From a candidate division WS1 bacterium (lineage in GTDB: Bacteria; Armatimonadota; Zipacnadia; Zipacnadales; UBA5352), in contig PXBW01000164.1 in NCBI GenBank assembly GCA_003566775.1, positions 1 to 38,448 on the forward strand: 38,448 nt of DNA. The letters are read 5' to 3'. Both the position numbers and the translations under genes were made by a program. The notes under the pieces were generated by a model that saw only the letters and a list, made by a program, of their open reading frames with translations, did not search any database and was not told the DNA's origin. Below, in pieces: positions 8,593 to 17,442 of the stretch. Within the stretch, counting starts at the first letter, position 1. Every line of letters begins with the position of its first letter.

Positions 8593-9309
8593 ATGAGGCG
8601 GCTCTTTATCGCGGATGTTCACGCGAACCTCCCTGCGTTCGAGGAGGTGCTTAGGGACGTCGGACCGATAGACGAGGTGATATTCCTCGGGGACATTGTG
8701 GGCTACGGACCTCACCCCGCACAATGCGTCGAACTATTGCAGCGTGTCGGCGCGCGCGCAATTCTCGGCAATCACGATGTCGAGATCATTGAGACTGCTC
8801 CTTCCCCCGAGAATCCTGACGAGCCTGTTGACTGGCTGCACTGGACACGCAGAAGACTCAGTGAAGAGCATCTGAACTACCTCGATAACCTTACCGCACG
8901 GATTGAGCTTGACTCGTCCAGTGGGCCGATCACCCTGATACACCATCCGCCGGATGCGCCCTACCTACACCCGAAGATGCCTGACGCGGTGCTTGGGCGG
9001 CACTGTCGAAAGATCGATGGACAGACGGTGTTTTTCGGGCACTCGCATCGCGCCTTCGACCGGGTGATTGATGGACAGAGGCTGGTCTGCATTCCGCCGG
9101 TCGGTCAGCCGCGAGACGGCGATCCGCGGGCGGGTTACGCGCTGCAGACCGGTGAGGGGCTGTTCTTTCATCGGGTGGAGTACGACGTGGAGATCGTCGT
9201 GGCCGATATTCGCGCCATCGGCCTCGACCGATCATTTACCGATCGCTGGATTGAGTTTGTGCGCACCGGATACGATGAAGAGTGGTCACGGGAGTATCGT
9301 CGCTCCTGA
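8593..9309 (+). CDS. Calcineurin-like metallophosphoesterase
   Basis: 238 residues from ATG 8593. The dinuclear-metal signature is complete and in order: D-x-H in FIADVHANL near the start, GDIVGYG, GNHD, a histidine in LIHHPPDAP, and GHSH in FFGHSHRAF. The size and the opening MRRLFIADVHANL match the small YfcE/ApaH-related phosphodiesterase family, cytoplasmic enzymes that hydrolyse phosphomono- or diesters; substrate is not predictable. An in-frame TTG at 8566 would add nine residues with no homology-like character, so the ATG just before the conserved beta-strand is preferred; a GAGG lies about 10 nt upstream. It sits 61 nt after the propeller gene and may be co-transcribed with it. Confidence 0.85.
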   Translation: MRRLFIADVHANLPAFEEVLRDVGPIDEVIFLGDIVGYGPHPAQCVELLQRVGARAILGNHDVEIIETAPSPENPDEPVDWLHWTRRRLSEEHLNYLDNLTARIELDSSSGPITLIHHPPDAPYLHPKMPDAVLGRHCRKIDGQTVFFGHSHRAFDRVIDGQRLVCIPPVGQPRDGDPRAGYALQTGEGLFFHRVEYDVEIVVADIRAIGLDRSFTDRWIEFVRTGYDEEWSREYRRS

Positions 9310-9317
9310 CGCCCGCC

Positions 9318-9347
9318 TTGTCGCACCCGCCGCGAATAGGGTACACT
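9318..9347 (+). promoter_or_regulatory. Weak candidate promoter before the mechanosensitive channel gene
   Basis: TTGTCG (9318-9323) and TACACT (9342-9347) are 18 nt apart. Each matches four of six consensus bases. The position, in the gap between the phosphoesterase stop (9309) and ATG 9416, is suitable, but chance is a real alternative. Confidence 0.25.
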
Positions 9348-9415
9348 GTGTCCATCGATTAAGTTGCGATGTCAACAGATATCATCTGAGAAGATAACCG
9401 AGAGGCAGGAGTTCC

Positions 9416-12400
9416 ATGCAGGGTTCATGGCGACGTGGGTGCGGTGGACGGAATCTATTCATCGTCATCATTGTGGCGATGGTCTTGGGTCTTCCGGCCT
9501 CCGCGGATGATCCGTCGCCCGAGCCTTCACCGAGGCCCTCGCGCACCGAGACCGAGCGTCCCGCGCCGGAAGCTGCGCCTGCACGCCCTGAAGCTTCCCC
9601 CGCACCCGCTGAAAGGCGGGAAACGCCGGATAGACCCACAGAAGAGCCGGAGCCACCGGCGGAACGCCCGGATACCGAGGAGCGCCCCGCGCCGCGTGAA
9701 CCGGAACGTCCCCCTGAAGAACGCCCCGAGCGTCCTGTCGAACCTCCCGTTGATGCTGACCCGGATGACCCGGCGGTACCCGAGGTGGATGATGAGCCGG
9801 ACGCGCTCGTGGAGCCGGAGAGCGAGGAGCCTACAGAGGAAGAAGAACCAGTCGTGGAACCGGTCGCTGAGGAGCCGATCCGGGAAGTCGCCGCTCCGGC
9901 ACGCACCGCTCCAACGGAGACGCCAACCGAGGTCGATCCGAGGACAGTCCGACGCGAGGCACGCGAGCGGCGAACCGATGCGATCTCTCAGTCGATCGAC
10001 GTGCTCGTTGCCGAGGACGCGCACCTGTTGCCTCCCGCGCAGTTGGGCGCGCTGATCGGACAGGTCGCACAGGGTGCAAGAGTCGACATTGGCGCATTCC
10101 GTGAAGAGGCGGCGGAGGCGCGACTGACCCTGGAGCACCTTCAGAATACAGCCGCTAGAGTCAGGCGCGATCGTCAGACCGTGCCGCGGCAGGTGCGTCT
10201 GGGGCAGATACCAACCCTTGGCGCGGCGAATCGATGGGAGGCCCTGCAGGCCACCAACCTGGAGCTTCAGGAGGCGCTGGACGCTGCCTTCTCCGAGCGC
10301 CTTCGCCTCCTTTCTGACATCCCAAAGGCCGAAGAAGCGGCCGAGAAGGTTGCCACCCTCAGCCGCACCGCTGAGGATCTCTTCGACGAAGCGCTGCATT
10401 CGGTGCTGGCCGACGCGGAGGAATACCTCCGGGAGCGCCACGAGGCCATGCAGGAGTTGCTCGACCTGTACAACGAGCAGGCTGCCGTCGCTACTGAGGC
10501 GTACGATGAGAGTTCCCGTTACGCCGAGGAGCTTAGTTCCGCGATGGTGGCGGCGCGTTACAGGGCATTGACCTGGCGTACCGATGAGACGATCTCCGCA
10601 CAGACCTTCAAGGCGCTGGGGACGAGTATTGCCGCTTTGCCGGGGGCAGTTGATACGATCGTCCGACGCTACCACGCCGATGGGCGGCCACCGGCGACCA
10701 TGCCGGCATACATGCTGCGGGTGGCCGTTTCTGTCGTCATGATCGCAGTTTTCATCATCCTGTGGGGGAAGCTGCCGGGATGGTTCCTCTCGGCATTTGG
10801 GGTATATCATGACCCCAATGCGCGAGATGCTGAATCGGAGGAAGATTCCGAGCAGAAGCCCGACCTCGACACACTGCGCAGGCGTCGTCATGCGGAGCTT
10901 CTCTTACCGTTGGCGCGGGCACTTCTGCTGGCCGGTCTGGCCGCTCTTGCCGTGTACCTCTGGGGGTTGCCGCGCGAGTGGTCACTTGCGCTGCTCGCGG
11001 TGATCGGCATATGGGCGGGCTACTTCGCGCTACTCGCCATCATCCGCGAGCTTCTCGCGCCCCGGCACGATGAACTGCGCGTAGTGCCGGTAGAGACGCG
11101 TGCCGCAGTGGCCATCTTCCGCCTTCTGCGCGCTCTTGCACTCTGGTCGGCGATCATGCTGTCTCTGACATGGGCACTGAGCCTGCTGGACTACCCACAC
11201 GAGGATGTGCTTGTGCTTCTTTCAGTGATCCACGTGGTGGGACTGGCCGGGATCGCTGCATGGATCATATACGGTCAGGGCGGCCCTGCAGAGTTCACAG
11301 CGGGTGCGGATGACGCGACAGCTGGCAGGCCCGTGCGGCGTATCGTGACCACCGCGGTGCCCGTCGCGCTCGGGCTGATCGCGGCAATCGCTTTGCTGAA
11401 GGCCGTTGGCTACGTCAACCTCGGGGGATATCTCGCCAGGATCGTCTATGTGAATCTGCCTCTGCTGTCGGTCGCCCTAATTCTGCAGCGACAGATCAGA
11501 GTAAGTCTCCGGGAGGAAAGCAGGCTGCGCAGATGGCTCCGCATCGCGCTGTGGGCGGTGGCAGGTGTCGTGCAGATACCCGTCTTCGAGTTGCGCTGGC
11601 ACCACGCCGTGGCCTCCTATGAGTTCCTGCATCGACCGCTCTTCGAGGTGGGGGAGTCTGAGGTCTCCATCTTCTCGATCATTCGCGCGATCATCGCGAT
11701 ATTCCTCGCGTGGCTCGTGGCGAAACTGCTTAGGGACTGGCTTTCGGATTCGGAGAGGGTCGGAACTCATCTCAGCGAGGGTGCGCAGTACGCGCTTTCC
11801 AGCCTCACCTTCTATCTGATTCTTATCGCAGGGATTCTCTGGGCCATGCTGGTGGGCGGCTTTCCGCTCAACGCCCTGACCGTACTCGCGGGCATGGCCG
11901 GCATCGGTTTAGGCTTCGGTCTGCAGGACATCGTGCGCAACTTCTTCGCGGGTCTTATTCTGCTGATAGAGCGACCGATTGCCGTCGGCGATTACATCGA
12001 GGTAGAGGAGACCTGGGGCCGCGTCACCTCGATCTCCCTGCGAACCACGGATGTGCGCACCCAGGACAATGTCCATATACTGATCCCTAACGGAGAGATC
12101 ATCGCCGAGCACCTGACGAATCTAAGCCATCAGGAACTCACGATGCGGGTGCGCATTCCCATCGGGGTCTCCTATGATGCGGACATCGACCACGTCTTGG
12201 ACGTGCTGGTCGGGATAGCGGAGCGACATGAGCAAGTAGCCGACTTCCCTGAGCCCAGCGCTCGTCTGGTGGAGTTCGGCGACAATTCGATCGATCTGAT
12301 GCTGATGGCCTGGGTTTCCGATCCGGCGATCCACAGAGCGGTCGCGGTTGATATCAACCTCGAAATCTGGCGAACCCTGAAGGCGGAGGGCATTGAGATA

Positions 12401-12478
12401 CCCTTCCCGCAGCGCGATCTGCATCTTCGTTCGGTCGAAGCTCCTCTGGGTATCGAGGGCGTAGATCCCGCAGAGTAA
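9416..12478 (+). CDS. Large MscS-family mechanosensitive channel (MscK-like) with Pro/Glu-rich periplasmic segment
   Basis: 1020 residues. After a signal peptide (about 1-29) comes an extremely Pro/Glu/Arg-rich low-complexity stretch (about 30-170, many PEP, RPE and EEP repeats), then a charged helical region likely to form coiled coils (about 180-410). Several membrane helices follow from about 433 (MLRVAVSVVMIAVFIILW). The C-terminal MscS core includes the glycine/alanine-rich pore helix near 815-850 (LAGMAGIGLGFGLQDIV), the beta-domain with VGDYIEV and LIPNGEII, and the cytoplasmic alpha/beta domain ending FPQRDLHLR. Such channels open under membrane tension to release solutes on hypo-osmotic shock. 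The length and periplasmic domain resemble MscK/MscM-type proteins, but the Pro/Glu tether is unusual. AGGAG at 9407-9411 supports ATG 9416. The gene converges on the PHP gene with only 19 nt between stops. Confidence 0.88.
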   Translation: MQGSWRRGCGGRNLFIVIIVAMVLGLPASADDPSPEPSPRPSRTETERPAPEAAPARPEASPAPAERRETPDRPTEEPEPPAERPDTEERPAPREPERPPEERPERPVEPPVDADPDDPAVPEVDDEPDALVEPESEEPTEEEEPVVEPVAEEPIREVAAPARTAPTETPTEVDPRTVRREARERRTDAISQSIDVLVAEDAHLLPPAQLGALIGQVAQGARVDIGAFREEAAEARLTLEHLQNTAARVRRDRQTVPRQVRLGQIPTLGAANRWEALQATNLELQEALDAAFSERLRLLSDIPKAEEAAEKVATLSRTAEDLFDEALHSVLADAEEYLRERHEAMQELLDLYNEQAAVATEAYDESSRYAEELSSAMVAARYRALTWRTDETISAQTFKALGTSIAALPGAVDTIVRRYHADGRPPATMPAYMLRVAVSVVMIAVFIILWGKLPGWFLSAFGVYHDPNARDAESEEDSEQKPDLDTLRRRRHAELLLPLARALLLAGLAALAVYLWGLPREWSLALLAVIGIWAGYFALLAIIRELLAPRHDELRVVPVETRAAVAIFRLLRALALWSAIMLSLTWALSLLDYPHEDVLVLLSVIHVVGLAGIAAWIIYGQGGPAEFTAGADDATAGRPVRRIVTTAVPVALGLIAAIALLKAVGYVNLGGYLARIVYVNLPLLSVALILQRQIRVSLREESRLRRWLRIALWAVAGVVQIPVFELRWHHAVASYEFLHRPLFEVGESEVSIFSIIRAIIAIFLAWLVAKLLRDWLSDSERVGTHLSEGAQYALSSLTFYLILIAGILWAMLVGGFPLNALTVLAGMAGIGLGFGLQDIVRNFFAGLILLIERPIAVGDYIEVEETWGRVTSISLRTTDVRTQDNVHILIPNGEIIAEHLTNLSHQELTMRVRIPIGVSYDADIDHVLDVLVGIAERHEQVADFPEPSARLVEFGDNSIDLMLMAWVSDPAIHRAVAVDINLEIWRTLKAEGIEIPFPQRDLHLRSVEAPLGIEGVDPAE

Positions 12479-12506
12479 CGCCTCTAATGTACGCGGCTCA
12501 GGCGTT
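12477..12506. terminator. Inverted repeat overlapping two convergent stop codons
   Basis: AACGCCT (12477-12483) pairs perfectly with AGGCGTT (12500-12506) around a 16-nt loop. The arms include part of the TAA of the channel gene and the first base of the minus-strand TGA of the PHP gene. It may act as a compact two-way terminator; a 7-bp stem is modest evidence. Confidence 0.35.
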
Positions 12507-13415
12507 GATCAGCGCCTCCGAGGGCAGCCGTGCCTCGATCTCGGGCCACCACTCCTCCGCGCCGATGTGCAGGCCGATGCCCTCGCTCACATCCTCCGGC
12601 CAGTGAAGATCGCTGCCGCCGGTGGATATGAGATCATGCTCCTCGCACCACGCGCGGTAGATCGGCGTCAGCTCGTGTGGCACCTTCCGTCTATGGGCAC
12701 ACTCCACCCCGTCGAGCAGAAGCTCCTCCCGCAGCATATCCATCCGGTTTCGGTCCGCTCCGCCAAAATAGGCCGGAGGATGCGCGATCACCAGTAACGC
12801 CCCCTGCTCCTTCACCGCCGGGAGCACGCGGTCTCCGTTGGGGTAGGGCGGTCGGGGCACCGCCTCGCCCGCTGCGGACATCAGCTCTCGGTACTCGTCC
12901 TCATCCGAGACGAAGCCTCGTTCGATGAAGAACGCTCGCCGCATCTTGTTCGAAGTCGGGGTGGCTCCCTGAACGGATATGGTCCGCGCGGGGCGGTAAG
13001 ACTCAAGCAGTTCCTGCCTCTGCGCATCGGAGTAATCGAAGCCGAGGGCGCATACGCCCGCCGAAGTCGCCGAGCCGAGATCGATCTGCCACTGGCGGTA
13101 CTCGTCCCAGACAGGCTCGAGAGCATCTATCGCGCGCAAGGTCAGACCCAGTGCCAGCACATGTACCGATCCCACACTGGTGGTAACGTTCAACTCGACA
13201 CCGGGAACGAGCAGGATGTCCGGGTAGTTCGCTGCGGCTTCGATGGCCTCGGGGATACCATCAACGAGGTGATGGTCCGTGATCGCAATGCGGCGTACAC
13301 CGACCTCCGAGGCGGTCTCGAGCAATTCCTCAACGGTGTTCGTGGCGTCGTAGCTCCAGCAGGTATGCAGATGAAGATCGTATGAAGCCCGTGGTACGTC
13401 ATTCTGACCAGTCAT
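12498..13415 (-). CDS. PHP-domain phosphoesterase
   Basis: 305 residues from ATG 13415. The start was chosen because GGAGGC (minus strand, 13426-13421) lies 5 nt before it; an upstream in-frame ATG at 13436 has no such site. The PHP metal-binding motifs are clear: YDLHLHTCWSYD (first H-x-H), ITDHHLVDG, a glutamate in LLVPGVELNV, and later VIAHPPAYFGG and TGGSDLHW. These are the ligands of the metal cluster in polymerase-and-histidinol-phosphatase proteins such as TrpH/YciV-type nucleotide phosphoesterases. The enzyme is cytoplasmic, and its substrate could be a nucleotide, an oligonucleotide or a sugar phosphate. Residues around 175-210 of the protein form an insertion relative to minimal PHP proteins. 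It lies downstream of heparinase-like copy B on the same strand, separated by a strong hairpin. Confidence 0.85.
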   Translation of the reverse strand: MTGQNDVPRASYDLHLHTCWSYDATNTVEELLETASEVGVRRIAITDHHLVDGIPEAIEAAANYPDILLVPGVELNVTTSVGSVHVLALGLTLRAIDALEPVWDEYRQWQIDLGSATSAGVCALGFDYSDAQRQELLESYRPARTISVQGATPTSNKMRRAFFIERGFVSDEDEYRELMSAAGEAVPRPPYPNGDRVLPAVKEQGALLVIAHPPAYFGGADRNRMDMLREELLLDGVECAHRRKVPHELTPIYRAWCEEHDLISTGGSDLHWPEDVSEGIGLHIGAEEWWPEIEARLPSEALINA

Positions 13416-13420
13416 CAACT

Positions 13421-13426
13421 GCCTCC
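13421..13426 (-). promoter_or_regulatory. Shine-Dalgarno site fixing the PHP gene start
   Basis: GGAGGC on the minus strand, 5 nt before ATG 13415 and inside the longer alternative frame, argues that translation starts at 13415 and not at 13436. Confidence 0.7.
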
Positions 13427-13512
13427 AGTGCGGCATTCTGACAGGGCGCGGTATATCCTCTCAGTCGTTCTCTCCTGAACAGACGTAACTCTTTCGATCT
13501 GTAGCAGAGGAG

Positions 13513-13546
13513 AGGGTCTCTGCGCCGAGTGAAGCGCAGAGACCCT
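13513..13546 (-). terminator. Perfect 13-bp hairpin downstream of heparinase-like copy B
   Basis: AGGGTCTCTGCGC (13513-13525) and its exact complement (13534-13546) flank an 8-nt loop, 58 nt beyond the stop of the minus-strand lyase gene and before the PHP start. No clear T-run follows in the minus direction. Its position makes it the likely terminator of the lyase transcript. Confidence 0.65.
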
Positions 13547-13603
13547 GGATTTGCGTTCGAGTGCCCGCCTCGGTTTCGCGCGGAACCAGCCCTGCCGACG
13601 CGT

Positions 13604-16507
13604 TCAGCGCAGGGCGGCATCGAGTGGCGCATCATTCACGAGCATTTCGACTCCACCGTAGGAGTACGCCGAGGTCAGTTCCCCTTCGGCGTCCCAGCGA
13701 ATAAGCGCGATCTCCGCCTCCGTGCTCATGTTACTTACCGTCATTCGTGGCGCATCGGTATCACGCCACGCCACCAGCGCCTCCTCGTTGTCCCAGCGCA
13801 GCAATACCCCTCTTCCTCCCTCGCCCTCGACGATCTCGGTCTCAGGGAGGTGATCCTCTTCGCCCTCGCGGTAAACGTTCAGCACCGACAGGAACGTAGC
13901 CTGCCGTGCGGGATTCTCTGTATCGGCGGTGAAGTGGAACTGATCCGGGGCGTCTCGCTCAAGCGGCGGGTCCCAGCCGCTGGTCTGCTCGAAGCTCAGC
14001 CCCTCCGGCGTGAGGAAGCGGGTAAGCAGTCGCGCGTTTCCGCTGGAAAGCAGCACCTGTTGCGCGGCCTCGTCAAGCTCCATCTCCTCGCGTGAGTGCA
14101 GCAGCCACTGGTAAGTTGATGGCTCCGGTGCCACAAGCTCATCGCAGATGACGAAAACGTCCGGGCGGATGAAAAGCACCCGCCGCAGAAAGCGATCCAG
14201 CCGCCCTCCGTAAGCGGGAGTGGCATCACCCACTGAGTAGGTGTAATCGTCGGTGTCATCGAAGCTGATGATCTCTCCGTGCGAGAGTGGCGTCCGTGTC
14301 ATCTGTCCCTCGCCATCGACGAGTATCGAGTTGTGGGCCTTCGTCTCCCAGACCCACTCGCGATGATGCGGCGAACCGTAGAGTTGATAGTAGCCTGAAC
14401 TGATGGCGAGGCCCTCGTTAAACGCTCCGATCACGAACGAGTTCTGATCGGCGTAGCTGTGGCTTACCGCGCCATAGGGGCTCGAGCGCATCAGCAGGTA
14501 GATGTTCTCGCTCGGCTGCGCCATGTTCGAGTGCATCGACGCAACTCCGATGTAGGGAAACAGACGGGCCTGAGGAATGTCTACAGGCGGCCTCGACTCG
14601 AGGGTCGGATCGTAGAAGCCCAGCATTCCTGCCGCCGTCCCCGGCCCAGCATCAAGCTGATCCGCGTACCAGCGCCAGTAGGGATTGCGCGTAAGCGTCG
14701 AGAGGCGGTAAACGAGTTGCCCGTCGCCACGCCCGACCGAGCCGCTGGCGCTGTCACCGAAGGCGCGCATCCTGCCTCCCGGCGGTAGCGTGTACATCCC
14801 GAACCATCCGGTGTTCTGAATGAACGGGTGTGAGGCGTAGGGCACGTCGATGTCCTCGAGCAGTTGCACAACCGGCGCCAGCCTGCCGATATAGCTGCGC
14901 CAGTAGCTCGGACCTTCAGCCCAGCCGCCGTCGGGGTTGCCCCACGCCGGATAGACCGACCATATCAGTCGCAGTGTGTACTCCAGGATGTCCCGCGCTT
15001 CCGGTACCTCGTGCGCCAGCGCGATCGATCCCTCGATGGCGAAGCCGATCATCCGGCCCGGGTGGCTGGAGAAGGGGCGCGCCTCGAACGGGCGGCGCCG
15101 GTGAAGCTCATTGATGTGCCCGATCCGGATCCCGAGGATCCTCGCGCAAAGCTCGCGCTCCTCCTCGCTGAGAAGATCATAGATCCAACTGTACGTGCGT
15201 GGTCCGCGCCACGCGATGTCCATGGCCGGCTCAGTGAAGCGGAAGACATTGCTGAGACCGTCGAGGTCCCAGGTCATGAAGTGGAGCAGTCGCCGTTTCG
15301 CCTCTTCTCCGAAGCGCTCGTCGCCGGTGAGAATGTAAGCGTGGGCGCAGGTCTCCATGCCCGCGGTGAATGGCCGCATCGTCCGCCACACTTCCTGCCG
15401 CGCCCGTCTGCGCTCGGGGCCGCTCGGGGGAAGCTCCTTGGGCTCGGGATACAGTTCCTCGCCAAGGCGATTCTCCGCGTTGTTTATGATACTCGCGGTA
15501 AGCTGCTGATAATCCTCATCGGTCCTGACCTTCTCACGTATCTCTTCGATCTCGTCCGGATGATAGTAGACGCGTGGATGCACATCCGGTATCGATGCCA
15601 TCACATCATCGATGCGGGGGAAGGGAAAATCCGTTGCCTCGTCATCGATGCGGAAACTGCGCGGGGTGCTGAATAGAAGCTCGCCCTCGGTCTCGATGCC
15701 GAAGCGCCACGCCCAGTCGCCGGTCTCCAGCGTCTCATGGGGTACGTAAACCGTTACGTCCCAGTCGCTCACCGTGACCGCCCGGTCGCTGTTCCAGTCA
15801 CCCTCGGGCGCATACTGCAGGACGTAGCCGTCTGCTCCGTCCACCGGCAACCAGATGAAGGCGGGCGGATTGATGGCCACCTGCTCTCCATCCTCAGGAC
15901 TGTAATCTACCTCGTCACCGGCGGGATCGCGATCCAGCTTTGCGCGCATGAATGCCTGCACCTCATCGTCGGTGGCCGGGCGCATGTGCGCCGAGTCCCA
16001 CCAGATAGTTCCGGGTCGGTAGAAGTTGAACAGTTCGATCCGTCCGTCAACCGCATCCTCAGGAACCGCCACGATCTCCTCGAAGTGCGCCCAGGTATCC
16101 GAAGCGGCGACCCTCGGCCGCACATCGCCAATCACACGATTATCCGGATCATCGCGATGCCATGTCACGCGAATCGTCCCGGCATCCGGTGCGGTGATGC
16201 CCTCTGTGCGATAGTATCCCTCTATGTAGAGGTGGGTCATCTCCGGATCCAGTGAGAATCCCTGGCCCCACTGGCCGCGGTCCGAGGTGCCCGGGACAAC
16301 CACGCCCGCAGCCCCTGTACCATCACGGCCACCCTCAGGCTCATAGCGGGGTTCCGCCTCGGTCTGATAGAAGCCGAAACGCCAGTCGTCAGGGCTCTCT
16401 CCATCCTCTGCGGGGTTCAGATGCGGATTCGTCAGCATCTCCTCTGCACCCGCCAGGCCGGCCCCGGCCAGCAGCATCAATGCAATTGCGATAAACATGA
16501 TCCTCAT
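13604..16507 (-). CDS. Secreted heparinase II/III-family polysaccharide lyase-like protein (copy B)
   Basis: 967 residues from ATG 16507, exactly the length of copy A. GGAGGA (minus strand, 16519-16514) abuts the first ATG at 16513, so the second ATG, 6 nt away, is the better start. Domain order repeats copy A: signal peptide (MRIMFIAIALMLLAGAGLAGA), beta-sandwich, fibronectin-III/DUF4962-like segment, alpha/alpha toroid (WAEGPSYWRSYIGR), and C-terminal beta domain (SHSYADQNSF, AHNSILVDG). By eye about four of five residues match copy A along the whole length, with no large gap. Substitutions are scattered (for example FRIDDEATDF for FSLDAEAADF), so this is a diverged duplicate and not a recent one. 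A different chain-length or sulfation preference is possible, but inference. Confidence 0.85.
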   Translation of the reverse strand: MRIMFIAIALMLLAGAGLAGAEEMLTNPHLNPAEDGESPDDWRFGFYQTEAEPRYEPEGGRDGTGAAGVVVPGTSDRGQWGQGFSLDPEMTHLYIEGYYRTEGITAPDAGTIRVTWHRDDPDNRVIGDVRPRVAASDTWAHFEEIVAVPEDAVDGRIELFNFYRPGTIWWDSAHMRPATDDEVQAFMRAKLDRDPAGDEVDYSPEDGEQVAINPPAFIWLPVDGADGYVLQYAPEGDWNSDRAVTVSDWDVTVYVPHETLETGDWAWRFGIETEGELLFSTPRSFRIDDEATDFPFPRIDDVMASIPDVHPRVYYHPDEIEEIREKVRTDEDYQQLTASIINNAENRLGEELYPEPKELPPSGPERRRARQEVWRTMRPFTAGMETCAHAYILTGDERFGEEAKRRLLHFMTWDLDGLSNVFRFTEPAMDIAWRGPRTYSWIYDLLSEEERELCARILGIRIGHINELHRRRPFEARPFSSHPGRMIGFAIEGSIALAHEVPEARDILEYTLRLIWSVYPAWGNPDGGWAEGPSYWRSYIGRLAPVVQLLEDIDVPYASHPFIQNTGWFGMYTLPPGGRMRAFGDSASGSVGRGDGQLVYRLSTLTRNPYWRWYADQLDAGPGTAAGMLGFYDPTLESRPPVDIPQARLFPYIGVASMHSNMAQPSENIYLLMRSSPYGAVSHSYADQNSFVIGAFNEGLAISSGYYQLYGSPHHREWVWETKAHNSILVDGEGQMTRTPLSHGEIISFDDTDDYTYSVGDATPAYGGRLDRFLRRVLFIRPDVFVICDELVAPEPSTYQWLLHSREEMELDEAAQQVLLSSGNARLLTRFLTPEGLSFEQTSGWDPPLERDAPDQFHFTADTENPARQATFLSVLNVYREGEEDHLPETEIVEGEGGRGVLLRWDNEEALVAWRDTDAPRMTVSNMSTEAEIALIRWDAEGELTSAYSYGGVEMLVNDAPLDAALR

Positions 16508-16513
16508 CGTCAT

Positions 16514-16519
16514 TCCTCC
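16514..16519 (-). promoter_or_regulatory. Shine-Dalgarno site placing copy B start at the second ATG
   Basis: GGAGGA on the minus strand has zero spacing to ATG 16513 but 6 nt to in-frame ATG 16507. Ribosome spacing rules favour the latter, which also makes copies A and B equal in length. Confidence 0.65.
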
Positions 16520-16898
16520 AGCCTATCGTTATCCAGCGTGCCGTCTACACATAGATATCTCGCGGGGTCCGTCGCGCTACAGCAGACATTCGGGCCCCCG
16601 GTTGATGGAACATTTCTCGGTGCGCGTACTCAGGACCTTCAGGGCCAATACCATCGGACAGCCATGCGGCAGAAAGCTACCTCATACGAGTTTGACCTCT
16701 CATCTCGGTTCGTTGAGGGAGTCTCATCGATCGGACCCTCGGCTTCCCTGCGGACAGCTTCTCCCCGGCGTCATCCACGTACCGGGCAGGTCCCGGTCGC
16801 ATCCGGACCGAATGCCCTGCTGAACCAAAGGCTCTTAGCGCGTCAACACTACGCCGCGCGCAGTCGCAATTGCCAGAAGCTCGATTCTCGCACTCGCT
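16520..16898. other. Divergent intergenic region without recognised gene
   Basis: About 380 bp separate the Shine-Dalgarno sites of the minus-strand lyase gene and the plus-strand transporter gene, so promoters for both should lie here. A reading frame runs through it in phase with the transporter (from 16421), but its translation is Ser/Arg-rich with no coding character. I found no convincing -35/-10 pair, tRNA, riboswitch-like fold or repeat. Confidence 0.5.
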
Positions 16899-16909
16899 GG
16901 AGGTTTGCC

Positions 16910-17431
16910 TTGAACTGGTTGATGATGGAGCGGTGGTCGCCATACGTTGTGGGAATTGCGATAGGAGTCCTGAGTTGGTTCGCTTTTCTTCTATCAAACC
17001 GCCCCCTCGGTGTCTCGACTGCCTTCGCGCGCACAGCGGGTATGATCGAGAGAGTATTCCGTGGCGAACGCGTTCGGGACAGACCTTACTATCAGCGATT
17101 CGCGCCGGAGGTGGGCTGGGGATGGATGCTCATGATCGGGATCATCGTGGGATCATTCATCTCAGCCTCATTGTCAGGTGCGTGGGGGCTGCGTGTTATT
17201 CCTCAGCGCTGGGCTGAAGCCTTTGGTACCCTGACTTCGGTACGCCTGCTGGTCGCATTCATCGGCGGGGTACTGATGGGAATTGGGGCGCGCTGGGCGA
17301 ACGGTTGTACCAGTGGCCACGGCATAAGCGGCGCGCTGCAACTCGCAGTGAGCGGCTGGATCGCGGCCATCTGCTTCTTCGCGGCGGGTACAGGCGCCGC
17401 AATGCTCACGTACGTCGTGATCGCGCAGTAG
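16910..17431 (+). CDS. YeeE/YedE-family sulfur-compound transporter, N-terminal half
   Basis: 173 residues from TTG 16910. The start is set by GGAGG at 16899-16903 (6-nt spacing); the internal ATG codons at 16922 and 16925 lie too far away. The protein has four or five hydrophobic helices and the family signature GARWANGCTSGHGISG near residue 125-140, whose cysteine corresponds to a conserved pore cysteine of YeeE/YedE (PF04143) proteins. The family includes the thiosulfate uptake protein YeeE/TsuA. In single-chain members two such halves are fused; here the second half follows as a separate gene, so the two probably form one transporter in the inner membrane. The substrate is a small sulfur species by family, not proven here. 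Confidence 0.8.
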   Translation: MNWLMMERWSPYVVGIAIGVLSWFAFLLSNRPLGVSTAFARTAGMIERVFRGERVRDRPYYQRFAPEVGWGWMLMIGIIVGSFISASLSGAWGLRVIPQRWAEAFGTLTSVRLLVAFIGGVLMGIGARWANGCTSGHGISGALQLAVSGWIAAICFFAAGTGAAMLTYVVIAQ

Positions 17432-17442
17432 GAGGGGACATC

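Noticed and set aside
9527-10891. 454-codon open frame on the minus strand
   Set aside because: It lies antisense to the Pro/Glu-rich and coiled-coil part of the MscS-type gene. Its translation is low-complexity and lacks motifs; long antisense frames are expected in GC-rich genes.
14864-15676. 270-codon plus-strand frame inside lyase copy B, with a counterpart at 3996-4847 in copy A
   Set aside because: Both are antisense shadows at equivalent places of the two paralogues. Their similarity follows from the coding strand and is not independent evidence.
16421-16909. N-terminal extension of the first YeeE/YedE half
   Set aside because: The frame stays open, but the translation is Ser/Arg/Pro-rich and overlaps the minus-strand lyase start. 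GGAGG at 16899-16903 fits a start at TTG 16910.
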